From positions 1,116,001 through 1,180,000 of the forward strand of contig CAWDVH010000005.1 in the NCBI GenBank assembly GCA_963805705.1: a stretch of 64,000 nucleotides of DNA. The letters are read 5' to 3'. The position numbers and the translations under genes were made by a program. Each line of letters begins with the position of its first letter. Within the stretch, counting starts at the first letter, position 1. Of this stretch, positions 31,881-42,793 are shown in pieces. The notes below the pieces were generated by a model. The model had not been told where the DNA came from and ran no database searches. It saw only the letters and a program-made list of their open reading frames with translations. Source of the stretch: CAWDVH01 sp963805705 (lineage in GTDB: Bacteria > Actinomycetota > Actinomycetes > Streptosporangiales > Streptosporangiaceae).

Positions 31881-32467
31881 CGGGAGATCAGACCGCGGGC
31901 GCTCAGGCCGCGGGCGCCGGAACGGCCGGCGGGCCCGGACGCCGGCAGCTCGGGCCGACCGACGTCAAGCGGCTCAACAGGTCCTGGCGCCGGCTCACGG
32001 AGGCCAGGATCTGCCTGCTGCTCGACTCGGTCACCCAGCCGTTCAACGTCGGCTCGATCATCAGGACTGCGGCCGCGCTCGGGGTCGATCACATCTGGCT
32101 GTGCGGGGACAGCGCCGGCCCTGAGCATCCGTCGGCCAGGAAGACGGCGCTGGGGACCGAGCGCTACCTGTCCTTCGAGCACCTGGCCGCCGCCCCCGCC
32201 GCGGCGGCCGCCGCCAGGGCGGCCGGGCTGCGGGTGATCGCCATCGAGCTGGCGCAGGACGCGGTGCCGCTGCACGCGGCGCCGCTGGACGGCGACGTAT
32301 GCCTGGCGCTCGGCCACGAGGACCGCGGCTGCTCCCCCGCCCTGCTGGCGGCCGCCGACGTGGTCGCCTATATACCGCAGACGGGGCGGGTCGGCTCGCT
32401 GAACGTGGCCGCGGCGGCCGCCATCGCCCTGGCCGAGGCACGCCGCAGGGAGTGGCAGCGGGACTGA
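31877..32467 (+). CDS. TrmH/SpoU-family RNA 2'-O-methyltransferase
   Basis: A 196-residue SPOUT methyltransferase with all three motifs: NVGSIIRTAAALGVD (motif 1), LALGHEDRGCSP (motif 2) and IPQTGRVGSLNVAAAAAIAL (motif 3, the trefoil knot). A low-complexity Ala/Gly leader precedes it. It methylates ribose of tRNA or rRNA; the target position is not predictable. The GTG start overlaps the RsmC-like stop. Confidence 0.9.
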   Translation: MTGDQTAGAQAAGAGTAGGPGRRQLGPTDVKRLNRSWRRLTEARICLLLDSVTQPFNVGSIIRTAAALGVDHIWLCGDSAGPEHPSARKTALGTERYLSFEHLAAAPAAAAAARAAGLRVIAIELAQDAVPLHAAPLDGDVCLALGHEDRGCSPALLAAADVVAYIPQTGRVGSLNVAAAAAIALAEARRREWQRD

Positions 32468-32471
32468 GGCG

Positions 32472-32521
32472 GGCATCGGGCGGTCCGGCATCAGGCCGTC
32501 CGGCATCGGGCCGTTCGGCAT
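32472..32521. repeat. Three 15-bp GGCATCGGGCCGTCC-like tandem repeats
   Basis: Three imperfect copies plus a partial fourth fill the gap between the TrmH stop and the GDPD start. The last copy supplies the probable -10 (CATACT, 6 nt before GTG 32531). Confidence 0.6.
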
Positions 32522-32530
32522 ACTGAGGCG

Positions 32531-33295
32531 GTGCCGTCCGATTTCCTTGATCGCGCCAGTCCGATCGCGTTCGCGCACCGGGGCGGGGCCGGGCATTTCC
32601 CCGAGAACTCCTGGCGCGCGTTCGAGCACGCGGTCGGCCTGGGGTATGCGTATCTGGAGACCGATGTGCATGCTACGGCCGACGGCGTGCTGATGGCCTT
32701 TCACGACAAGACGCTGGATCGCGTCACCGATGCCACCGGGCGGATCGGCGCCCTGCCGCACAGCACGGTGGCGGCCGCGCGGATCGCCGGGACCGACCCC
32801 ATCCCGCGGCTGGAGGACCTGCTCGGCGCCTGGCCGCAGGTGCGGTTCAACATCGACGTCAAGGACTCGCCGGCGGTCGGGCCGCTGGCGGGCGTGCTGC
32901 GCCGGACGGCCGCCTGGGACCGCGTCTGCATCACGTCGTTCTCCGCCCGGCGGCTGCGGGCCACCCGGCGCGCACTGCGGCGGCCGGTATGCACGGCGAC
33001 CACCGCGGCGGGCATCGCTGGTGTGCGGCTGGCCGTGCCGGCCGCACTCCTCGCGCCGCGGTTCGCCGCTCGGTCAGTTCGCTGCGCCCAGATTCCCGTC
33101 TCCGTCGCGACCGGGCCGTTCGTGCGCCGCGCGCATGCCGCCGGCCTGAAGGTGCACGTCTGGACAGTGAACGACCGGAGGGCCATGACGGCCCTGCTGG
33201 ATCTGGGTGTCGACGGCATCATGACGGACCAGACCGAGCTGCTCAGGGAGGTGCTCAGCGCACGCGGCCAGTGGCAACCGTGGGCGCGCGGCTGA
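32531..33295 (+). CDS. ugpQ: Glycerophosphodiester phosphodiesterase
   Basis: A 254-residue cytosolic GDPD that hydrolyses glycerophosphodiesters to glycerol-3-phosphate and an alcohol. The catalytic HRGGAGHFPENSW (His and Glu/Asn), LETDVHATADGV and FHDKTLDRVT are complete; VHVWTVND is the late conserved strand. No signal peptide. GTG start with CATACT 6 nt upstream. Confidence 0.92.
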   Translation: MPSDFLDRASPIAFAHRGGAGHFPENSWRAFEHAVGLGYAYLETDVHATADGVLMAFHDKTLDRVTDATGRIGALPHSTVAAARIAGTDPIPRLEDLLGAWPQVRFNIDVKDSPAVGPLAGVLRRTAAWDRVCITSFSARRLRATRRALRRPVCTATTAAGIAGVRLAVPAALLAPRFAARSVRCAQIPVSVATGPFVRRAHAAGLKVHVWTVNDRRAMTALLDLGVDGIMTDQTELLREVLSARGQWQPWARG

Positions 33296-33356
33296 GCCCG
33301 TTTCGCCGGTATTCGTTATCTGGAGGGCCCTGACGGGGTTGGAATGTCGGCCGGGC

Positions 33357-33386
33357 GGGAATCTTGTCCGGGTACTCACCGTTGTC
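33357..33386 (+). promoter_or_regulatory. SigR-type promoter of rbpA
   Basis: GGGAAT (33357-33362), exactly 18 nt, then GTTGTC (33381-33386). This matches the disulphide-stress sigma factor SigR consensus GGGAAT-N18-GTT known for Streptomyces. It predicts transcription starting near 33392, about 32 nt before the rbpA ATG. rbpA is a known SigR target in S. coelicolor. Confidence 0.8.
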
Positions 33387-33423
33387 AAAGAGGACGCCAG
33401 AGCGCCTGGGAGGCAGCAGACAT

Positions 33424-33810
33424 ATGGCCGAGCGCGCACTACGCGGGACCCGTCTCGGAGCCACGAGCTACGAGAACGACCGTAACACCGATCTGGCCCC
33501 GCGTCAGGAGGTGCCTTTCGACTGCCCGAAGGGCCACCGGTTCAGCGTACCGTTCGCGGCCGAGGCAGAGATCCCGGTCAACTGGGAATGCCGGGTCTGC
33601 GGCGCGCTGGCCATCACGGCCGCCGGTGACCTGCCGGCCCCCAAGAAGGCCAAGCCGCCGCGCAGCCACTGGGACATGCTGATGGAGCGCCGTACGGTAG
33701 CCGATCTCGAAGAGGTGCTGGCCGAGCGCCTGGCGGTGATCAGGGGACAGCGCGGAGCTGACCGGGCCCCGGCGCCCCCGCAGGTCACCCGGCATCGCAA
33801 GAGCGCCTGA
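33424..33810 (+). CDS. rbpA: RNA polymerase-binding protein RbpA
   Basis: A 128-residue actinobacterial RNAP-binding protein that stabilises the open complex with group 1 and 2 sigma factors. The N-terminal ALRGTRLGATSYENDRN and APRQEVPFDCPKGH are diagnostic; Cys and His residues in FDCPKGH and WECRVCG form the zinc-binding core domain seen in Streptomyces RbpA. The basic linker (KKAKPP) and sigma-interacting domain (SHWDMLMERRTVADLEEVL) are intact. The SigR-type promoter links it to thiol stress. It converges on ppm1. Confidence 0.97.
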   Translation: MAERALRGTRLGATSYENDRNTDLAPRQEVPFDCPKGHRFSVPFAAEAEIPVNWECRVCGALAITAAGDLPAPKKAKPPRSHWDMLMERRTVADLEEVLAERLAVIRGQRGADRAPAPPQVTRHRKSA

Positions 33811-33843
33811 AAACCCTTTTCAGCATTAACGCATAGTGACCGC

Positions 33844-33874
33844 GGCTGCCGGGCGCCACTGGCTCCGGGCAGCC
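33844..33874. terminator. Terminator hairpin between rbpA and ppm1
   Basis: GGCTGCCGG (33844-33852) pairs with CCGGGCAGCC (33865-33874) with one bulged G, between convergent genes. Confidence 0.5.
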
Positions 33875-33876
33875 CG

Positions 33877-34668
33877 TTACTGCTGCCCGTGCCGGTCGCT
33901 GGCGGGTGCCGGACGGGCCCGGCGGCTGCGGCCCAGCCTGGATGTGACACCCCACTGAGTTACCCGCCACAGGGCCTCGCCGATGACTGCCCGGCTCATC
34001 TTGCTGGCCCCGAGGGTCCGCTCGGTGAACCTGATCGGCACCTCGGTGACGGTCAGCCCGGCCCTGATGGCACGCAGCGTGAGGTCAATCTGGAAGCAGT
34101 AGCCCTGCGACATCACCTGATCCAGGCCGATCTTGCGCAAGGTCCCCGCGCGGTAGGCGCGGTACCCGGCGGTGACATCCCGGATCCCGATGCCCAGCAC
34201 GACCCGCGCGTACGTGTTGGCGCTCCTGGACAGCGCTTCCCGTGACTTCGGCCAGTTGGTCACCGTGCCCCCGGCCACCCAGCGCGAGCCGATGACCAGG
34301 TCGGCGTCCTGCAGCGCAGTGAGCAGGGCGGGCAGCTGCGCCGGGTCGTGCGAGCCGTCGGCATCCATCTCGACCAGGACGCCGTAGCCGCGCTCCAGCG
34401 CCCAGCCGAAGCCGGCGATGTAGGCCGACCCGAGGCCGGACTTGCCCTGCCGGTGCAGCACGTGGATGCGCGGGTCAACGGCTCCAAGCTTGTCGGCGAT
34501 CTCGCCCGTCCGGTCCGGGCTGTTGTCATCGACCACCAGGATGTCGGCATCGGGCACGCTGGCCCGGACCCGGCTCGTGATCGATTCCAGGTTCTCCCGC
34601 TCGTTATAGGTCGGGATGATGACAGCCACCTGGCCCAGCGGGCCGCGGGGCGGGTCGGGTGCGGTCAC
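33877..34668 (-). CDS. ppm1: Polyprenol (dolichol-phosphate) mannosyltransferase, GT2
   Basis: A 263-residue GT2 glycosyltransferase of the DPM1/Ppm1 type, transferring mannose from GDP-mannose to polyprenyl phosphate for cell-envelope glycolipids and protein O-mannosylation. Landmarks are VIIPTYNERENLE, LVVDDNSPDRTGEIAD, the metal motif MDADGSHDP and TAGYRAYR. There is no C-terminal membrane domain, so the acyltransferase partner (Ppm2/Lnt) is separate. GTG start with AGGAAGA upstream. The rbpA-ppm1 pairing is common in actinobacteria. Confidence 0.93.
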   Translation of the reverse strand: MTAPDPPRGPLGQVAVIIPTYNERENLESITSRVRASVPDADILVVDDNSPDRTGEIADKLGAVDPRIHVLHRQGKSGLGSAYIAGFGWALERGYGVLVEMDADGSHDPAQLPALLTALQDADLVIGSRWVAGGTVTNWPKSREALSRSANTYARVVLGIGIRDVTAGYRAYRAGTLRKIGLDQVMSQGYCFQIDLTLRAIRAGLTVTEVPIRFTERTLGASKMSRAVIGEALWRVTQWGVTSRLGRSRRARPAPASDRHGQQ

Positions 34669-34799
34669 TCTTCCTGCCTCAGGCCGACGTCACGGGATGA
34701 CGGTTCACGAGTGGCCAACGTCAGGCTCTGAACGGGAGTTCCGCGGCCGCGCGGTAACGGGAGCTTCCAATCAGGGCAGCGTGGCATGCGGGCACAGTA

Positions 34800-35141
34800 C
34801 CTGAAGCCGGCCAGGGCCATAGACCCAGGTATGGCGCGGGCAGCGGCATAGCGCGGGCCGCGTCTGCGGCGGTGGTCTGGCCGGGCGAGCACTGCCCCGG
34901 CAGACGGAAGAGGGCCCGGGCGTCCCTTCGAACCGGAGTTCGTCCCGTCGGCCACGGGCTCGTTCTCCGTTGTCTGCTGAGTGCCCGGGCCCCCTCCCAG
35001 GTCCAGCCCCCCGCCCAGCCGGGGCACTGGAGACAGGCCCCTTTCCTGCTGCGCCTGGCGGGCGGCCGTCGAGGCCGCCTTCGGCACAGCCCGGTTGGGT
35101 CGGCTGACCGCCCCGGCCGGCTGGCCCGGTGCTGGACTGGT
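34800..35141 (-). ncRNA. Probable structured ncRNA upstream of acs (Ms1/6S-like candidate)
   Basis: The 796-bp gap between ppm1 and acs holds no credible protein. On the minus strand a strong promoter (35147-35174) would start a transcript near 35140. The RNA then folds richly: a 12-bp stem GCCCGGGCCCTC-type enclosing CGGAG/CTCCG and CCCGT/ACGGG, a GGCGGCC/GGCCGCC hairpin, a CGTCTGC/GCAGACG hairpin, and an 8-bp long-range closing helix (34805-34812 with 35115-35122). In mycobacteria and Streptomyces the 6S-like RNAs Ms1 and scr3559 lie in the neighbourhood of acs, to my knowledge. Identity is by synteny and structure only; ends are approximate. Confidence 0.5.
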
Positions 35142-35146
35142 CAGCA

Positions 35147-35174
35147 AACTTACCGCCGATCGCCGCGATGTCAA
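35147..35174 (-). promoter_or_regulatory. Strong sigma-70-type promoter for the putative ncRNA
   Basis: On the minus strand, TTGACA (35169-35174), 16 nt, then TAAGTT (35147-35152). The -35 is a perfect consensus, rare in this window, and no ORF with coding character follows, supporting an RNA gene. Confidence 0.6.
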
Positions 35175-35464
35175 CCTCTGTCCCTGACCGGCCGGCGGCA
35201 TGCGGATCAGCTGCCGGGCGGGCCTGTTCGATCTTGTCAGGCGGCGATACGATTGAGCCTCTCCAGCGAGCGAGGGGCGGCATGGCAGGCTCGTCAGCAG
35301 GCGTCCGGTATGCGGCAGGACTGCCCGTTGCGCGGATGCCGGCTGCGGCACCCCCGCCGGGGAGAGCGGCCTCGCGGCGGGGCCTGCCTTGACCGGCGGG
35401 ACCTGCGTGACGAAGGCATTCCTACCCGCTGTGCGGGATTTATCTTCCGGCTGGAGGACGAGTA

Positions 35465-37591
<2,127 letters not shown>

Positions 37592-37597
37592 CGTCCG

Positions 37598-37634
37598 CGG
37601 GCGGGCGGCGCCGCGCACCGGCGCCGCCCGCCCG
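37598..37634 (+). terminator. Terminator of acs
   Basis: A perfect 15-bp GC stem (37598-37612 with 37620-37634) and 7-nt loop starting 7 nt after the acs stop. Confidence 0.85.
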
Positions 37635-37672
37635 CCGTCCCGTGTTCTCCTGGCGCATGGCGCGTGTATGGC

Positions 37673-38649
37673 TCACCTGTCCAGCCCGGGGGCCGGGATC
37701 GTGCCGGGCAGGTCCTGGCGGCCCGTGCGGGCACGGGTCAGCAGCAGCGTGCCGGACAGCGTCAGCGTGCTGAGCAGGATCCACAGTGCGCTGCGGATGC
37801 CGAGCCAGGTGGCCAGGATGCCGTCGGCCAGCGCGCCGAGGGGGCTGGTGCTGAAGATCAGGAATCGCATGGTCGCGGTGACCCTGCCGCGCATTCCGGG
37901 CGGGGAGTAGGACTGGCGGAAAGGCGGCGATGATGATGTTGCCGACGGCGATGCCGGTGAAGGCCACCAGCGAGCCCGTCAGGTAGAACGCGAGCCGCGG
38001 GCCCGGCCCGGTGAGCGGGATGAGCAGCGCGAACGGGATAGCAGCAAAGGTGCTGAGCAGCAGTCCGCGCGCGGTGCCGTACCGCTCGGTGACGCGGCCG
38101 GTGATCAGGGCGCCGAGAATGCCGCCGATACCGGGGACCGCGGCGAGCAGTCCGACAACACCTGAGCGACCAGCCCAGCCAGGCCCGCCCGGCGAAGGCC
38201 GCCGCGGAGGCGCTGCCCTGCATCTTCGTGTTGCCCTCGACCAGCTCATCGGGCGTGACCACCGACGGCAGGTAGACCTGGTACGCAGTCATGAACAGGA
38301 CACTGGCCGCCCCCGCGAGCAGCTGAATGACGACGACCAGGCCCGTGGACAGAACGCCTGCCCAGGCCGTGATGGGCACGCTGGCGTACAGGGCGGCCGA
38401 TACGACGTCGCACCCGATCATCACCCGGCGGGCGTCCAGGCGGTCCACCCATGCGCCTGCGGGCAGGCCGATGACCAGCCACGGCAGCCACGCCGCAGCG
38501 GTCAGCGCGCTGACCGCGAACGTGCTGGCCTGCAGCACGGTGACCGCGACCAGCGGGACCCCCACCATGGCCATCGCATTGCCGACCTGGCTGACCGTCT
38601 CGCCGGTTCACAGCAGCCGGAACGTGCGCTGGCCCCAGCAGCCCGCCAT
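37673..38649 (-). pseudogene. Decayed MFS transporter
   Basis: An MFS (MFS_3-like) exporter in pieces. The N-terminal part after TFRLL has an in-frame TGA (38608-38610) where FRLLWTGETVSQVG would need Trp. The next part (GLPAGAWVDRLDARR, VVTPDELVEGN) runs to about 38180, where roughly 90 residues seem deleted and the frame changes (SGVVGLLAAVPGIGGI). A T insertion at 37920-37922 breaks the GNIIIAAF / YSPPGMRGRV junction; the last frame ends at 37673. One nonsense change, a deletion and frameshifts together indicate a true pseudogene. Confidence 0.85.
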
Positions 38650-38924
38650 GCCTGTGCGATGCACGCTCTTCGTCCTGCCCGCCCGCCTGCATGTACCTGG
38701 GCCCTGCTCTCCCGTTTATCAGCCAATCATGGCATTGACGTGCGGCGATGTAGCTTTCTTCCTGTTTCGCTGTCAGCCCGGAATCCGGCTGATACCGTGA
38801 TCTTGCCGAGATTGGTAGCGGGAGGTTTCGGCGCTGGTGACGTTTTCTTTCTGTGATAGGAGAAGACGTTGCCAGCTGGTTGATATCTGGGTGTCGTTCT
38901 AGTGAAAGAGAATGGTGTCAACCC

Positions 38925-39903
38925 ATGCGTGGCCGCTCATTCAGTCAACCACGCTCGGCGTCGGCAGGCAGCCAGAGGGCCCTGCAGCGCGGGCGCGTCA
39001 TATTCGTCATCTCGGTATCCGCGCTGAGCCTGCTCCTGCCCGCGCTGGCGGTGGCGGCTACCGCGGCCGGCGCCACCGGCGAGACCAGGATCATCGCGGC
39101 CGAAGTGCAGCGGTTCTTGCTGTTCTATGCCGGGGTCTTTGCCCTGATAGCGCTCACGGCCGCGGTCGGCGCCGGCCTGCTGGCCACCGACCGGATCATC
39201 ATGTCACCGGGGCGCCGCGTCGTCACGCAGGCCCTGCACCGGGCCATCTCCCTTATAGCTCTTTCCGCGCTGGCCTCCCATATCATGCTCGAGATAATTG
39301 CGCACCGGGCGCATGTCGCCGACGCCTTCGTGCCTTTCCTGGCGGCCCGGAGCACTTTCTATATGGGCGCGGGCACGATCGCCTCTGACCTCTTCGTGCT
39401 CATCGTCGCGACCGGGATACTGCGCAAGCGATTCGCGGCGGGGACCCGGCAGTGGCTGTGGCGCGCCCTGCACGCGGGCGCCTACCTGGCCTGGCCGCTG
39501 GCCGTTATCCACGGCCTGCTGGCGGGCCGCCCGCCAGGCCTTACGTGGACTGGAGCTACGGCGGCTGCCTCGCGCTCGTCGGCCTGGCCCTCACCGTCAG
39601 GTACGTCGCGACGGTGAGAGGGCCGGACACGGCGAGCCAGCCGGTGCCCGACCGCGCGTCCTGGCTGGCATACGCCGCGGCCGCCGCTCGGGCGTCGCAG
39701 GGCGCGGGCGAGCTCACGGCCCAGCCCCACCCGTACCCGTACACCGCCCCGGCTCCCTACTCCGCGCCGGCTCCCTACCCCGCGCTGGCCCCCTACCCCG
39801 CGCTGGCCCCTACCCCGCGCTGGCCCCGTACCCGCACCCTGCGCTGGCCCCGGCGGATCAGGAATTGCCGTACTCGCCGACCGGGGACCGGCAATGGCGG
39901 TAA
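38925..39903 (+). CDS. Membrane cytochrome/ferric-reductase-like protein (two apparent frameshifts)
   Basis: About 325 residues once corrected. Five to six TM helices carry spaced histidines (ALHRAISLIALSALASHIML, LHAGAYLAWPLAVIHGLL), resembling haem-binding cytochrome b or ferric-reductase-type domains. The frame shifts near 39531-39540 (to PYVDWSYGG) and again at a C4 run at 39817-39820; the final frame gives a PYPALAP-type repeat tail ending DRQWR at 39903. That end overlaps the ATG of the NuoF-like gene by 10 nt, which argues that the indels are sequence errors and the gene is alive. Haem binding is inferred. Confidence 0.65.
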
Positions 39904-41536
39904 CCGGAGCCGAGGTAATGCGCGTCGGCCAGGCCCGCCTCACCGCGGGCCTGGACCGGCTCGAGCGGATTGACCTGCCCGCCCACGGCGCTGTCTTCGG
40001 CCCGATGCCCAGCCTGACCGCCAGCGAGCTCATTCGGATGACAGAGCAGGTCGACCTGCGCGGCCGCGGCGGCGCGGCATTCCCCGTCGCCCGCAAGCTC
40101 CGGGCCGTCCTCGCGTCGGCGCGCCAGCGTCATGGCAAGACAATGGTCGTGGTCAACGCCACCGAGGGCGAGCCGGGCAGCGAGAAGGACAAGATGCTCC
40201 TGCGCAGGTCGCCGCATCTGGTGCTCGGCGGCGCGATGCTGGCCGCGCGCGCCCTGCGGGCCCGGCAGGTCATCGTCGGGGTCGCGGGTGACGGCCAGCA
40301 TGTCCGCTCGGTGCGCGCGGCGGTCGAGGCTGATCCGGAGCTGCGGCGGTGGGCGCGGGTGGTGTCCGTGCCGGACAGGTTCGTGTCCGGCGAGAGCGGC
40401 GCCCTGGTGAATGCCATCAACGGCAAGGCGGCGCTGCCTCCAGGCCGCAAGACCAGGGCCAGCGACAGCGGGGCCGGAGGCCTTCCCACGCTGCTGTCCA
40501 ACGCCGAGACGTTCGCGCAGCTCGCCGTGCTCGCCATGCTCGGCCCCGGCGGGTACGCCTCGACGGGCGCGCCGGGCGAGCCAGGAACCGTCATGCTCTC
40601 GGTCGGCGGCTCGGCGGCACGGCCCGCGGTTGTGGAGACGCCGAGCGGCGTCCCGCTCGGCCAGATCCTCGACATCTGCCAGGCGGCCCGGCCGAGGGCG
40701 TCCTGGTCGGCGGTTATCACGGCATGTGGCTTCCGGCCGAGACCGCCTGGCCGGTCCCGGTCAGCCGGGCCGGGCTCGCTGCCGCCGGCGGCACGCTCGG
40801 CGCGGGCATCGTGCTGCCCCTGAGCCGGCTGACCTGCGCGCTGGGCGAGGTGGCGAGGGTCGCCGCGTACCTGGCTAAGGAGTCATCCGGCCAGTGCGGG
40901 CCGTGCATGCTCGGCCTGCCCGCTATCGCGCGGTCACTGGCTGCCCTGGCCCAGGGCTCGGGCGGGGCGGACGCGCTGGACACCGCGCGGCGGGCCGCTG
41001 CCGCCGTCCGCGGCCGGGGCGCCTGCGCCCACCCCGATGGCGTATTCAGGTTTGTCCTCTCCGCGCTGGACGTGTTCGCTGACGACCTGGCCGCGCATCT
41101 GTTTCGCGGTACGTGCGGGCGCCCGGTTCTCGGCCTCCTGCCGCTACCGCAGGCCGATGACGAGGCGCGCCTGACGGTCGACTGGACCCGCTGCCGGGGG
41201 CACGGGCTGTGCGGGAACGTGGTGCCCGAGCTGATCCAGCTGGATGGCCAGGGCTACCCGCAGTTCCTCGACATGCCCGTTCCGCCCTGGCTCACGCGGC
41301 AGGCCCGGCAGGCCGTCGGGATGTGCCCGTCCCTCGCCCTCAGGCTGACCCCAGCCCTGTCCACAGCCCCAGCTCCGGCCGGGCCGCAGCGCGGCCCGGC
41401 CGTCCAGGCAGCCCGGCGGCCCGCGGCGGCCGCCGTCAGCGCCCAGGGGCAGGCCAGGGTGCACGACGGACTGGTCGTCTCCGAGGCGTGGATCCGCCAG
41501 CTCGGTGGCGGCAATCCCGTCAGCGGGACCGGCTGA
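39894..41536 (+). CDS. NuoF-like flavin/Fe-S protein fused to a ferredoxin domain (one apparent frameshift)
   Basis: About 547 residues. The N-terminal part matches the NADH/FMN-binding subunit of complex I and hydrogenases (LRGRGGAAFPVARK, NATEGEPGSEKD, LLSNAETFAQLAVL), followed by an SLBB-like segment. After a one-base loss near 40692 it continues with the Fe-S motif SSGQCGPCMLG and a distant Cys (GACAHP). The C-terminus adds a ferredoxin-type domain (CRGHGLC, later GMCPS). No NuoE or NuoG partner is nearby. It probably passes electrons from NAD(P)H or ferredoxin to the coupled membrane protein. Confidence 0.75.
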
Positions 41537-41551
41537 CCGCGGGGCGCCGGC

Positions 41552-41962
41552 TCAGGCCGCGGGCACCGGGCCCACGACCGTGCCGGTCGCGGTCACCGCG
41601 ATCACCGGCTCATCGAGGACGCGGGCGGCCGAGGGACCCCGCGCCGGATCGGCCCGGCAGCTGATCAGCGCCACGAACGACACCTCGCGGCTGCGGCGGC
41701 CCACCCGTGTCACGGTGGCCGTCACCTCGATCACGTCACCGGCCAGCACCGGCGCACGGAACTGGACGTCGGAGTAGGCCGCGAACAGGCCCTCGTCACC
41801 GTCAGTACGGATGGACAGCTCGGTGGCCACGTCGCCGAACAGGCCCAGCACGTAGGCGCCGTCGACCAGGCTGCCGCCGTAATGCGCGTGGCTGTAGGGA
41901 ATGTAGCGCCGGTGGGTCACGGTGATGCCGAGGCGCGGGTCGGCGGATGCCGCGGCACTCAC
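41552..41962 (-). CDS. kal: 3-aminobutyryl-CoA ammonia-lyase (hotdog fold)
   Basis: A 136-residue single-hotdog protein. AHYGGSLVDGAYVLGLFGDV, GDEGLFAAYSDVQFRAPVLA and AGDVIEVTATVTRVG follow the layout of fermentative Kal, which removes ammonia from L-3-aminobutyryl-CoA to give crotonyl-CoA late in the lysine pathway. The last gene of the kdd-kamD-kamE-kal operon; its ATG overlaps the kamE stop by 4 nt. The context strongly supports the assignment over a generic thioesterase. Confidence 0.85.
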   Translation of the reverse strand: MSAAASADPRLGITVTHRRYIPYSHAHYGGSLVDGAYVLGLFGDVATELSIRTDGDEGLFAAYSDVQFRAPVLAGDVIEVTATVTRVGRRSREVSFVALISCRADPARGPSAARVLDEPVIAVTATGTVVGPVPAA

Positions 41963-42793
41963 CGGGCGGCCTGCGCTGGGCGCGGCGCTGGCGCGGGCAC
42001 GCCGCGGTCCGGCGGCTGCTCGCGGCCAGGGTCAAGGGCCTGCTCCGGCGCGGCGGGCGTCAGCGCGTGGACCAGGTAGCTGGCCACCTCGCCGGGCGTG
42101 GTGCCCTTGCCGAAGATGCGGTCGACGCCGAGCTCGGCCGCCATCCCTGGTCAAACCTCGGGCCCCCGACCACGAGCAGAGGCCGGCGGGGCCCGGCGGC
42201 GTCGAAGGCGGTCGGCCATCTTGCGCGCGTTGTGACAGGTGCGCGTCACGCTGCGTGACGACCTGGCTGACCAGGACGGCGTCCGCGCCCTCGGCCTTCG
42301 ACCGGGCCACCAGGTCACCGATGTCGACCTGCGAGCCCAGGTTGACCACCCGGATCTCCCGGTAGTACTCCAGGCCCTTCTCGCCCGAATGACCCTTCAC
42401 GCTGAGGATCGCGTCGATCCCTACCGTGTGCGCGTCGGTGCCGATGCAGGCCCCGACGACCACCAGCTCACGGCCCAGGCCGGACCGGATCCGCAGGTTG
42501 ATCTCGGCCGGGGACAGCAGCGGGAACTCCCGCTCCAGCACGATGACCTCGGACAGGTCGACCAGGTGGCTGACCCGCCCGTACACGATGCAGAACGTGA
42601 AATCCGGGCCCATGCCCTTGGCGTGCACCACCATCGCCGGCGCCAGGCCCATCTTGCCCGCTAGCTGCAGCGCGGCACCTTCGGCGCGGGCCCGTTCGGC
42701 CGGGGTCCCGAACGGGACCGGCAAAGTGAACGACAGCTGGACCCGCCCGTCTCCGGTGGTGTCACCGTAGGGCCTGATGATCTGCCCGGTCAC
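41959..42793 (-). CDS. kamE: Lysine 5,6-aminomutase beta subunit (three apparent indels)
   Basis: The cobalamin- and PLP-binding subunit of lysine 5,6-aminomutase. The base-off B12 motif DAHTVG and the PLP lysine context AILSVKGHSG are intact, then VVNLGSQVDIGDLVARSK. After QRDAHL the frame breaks three times within 90 bp (extra base near 42235, extra base near 42210, missing base in a C-run at 42145-42147); correcting these restores ARKMAD, FDAAGP, LLVVGGPRFDQG and MAAELGVDRIFGKGTTPGE to the stop at 41959. ATGA overlaps with kamD and kal suggest a live gene with sequence errors. Confidence 0.85.

Noticed and set aside
34800..35141. RNase P RNA or tmRNA as identity of the structured RNA
   Set aside because: The conserved RNase P core (GAGGAAAGTCCG, ACAGAAA) and the tmRNA ends are not present.
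34665..35464. Several long open frames on both strands in the ppm1-acs gap
   Set aside because: Translations are Arg/Pro/Gly-rich without homology-like features and no ribosome-binding sites; the stretch is better explained as structured RNA.
39894..41536. Complex I subunit NuoF
   Set aside because: No nuoE/nuoG or other nuo genes nearby and a ferredoxin domain is fused; a stand-alone flavin/Fe-S module fits better.
41552..41962. Generic PaaI-type thioesterase
   Set aside because: The motif differs from the PaaI at 2577, and operon context plus the YGGSLVDGA block match Kal.
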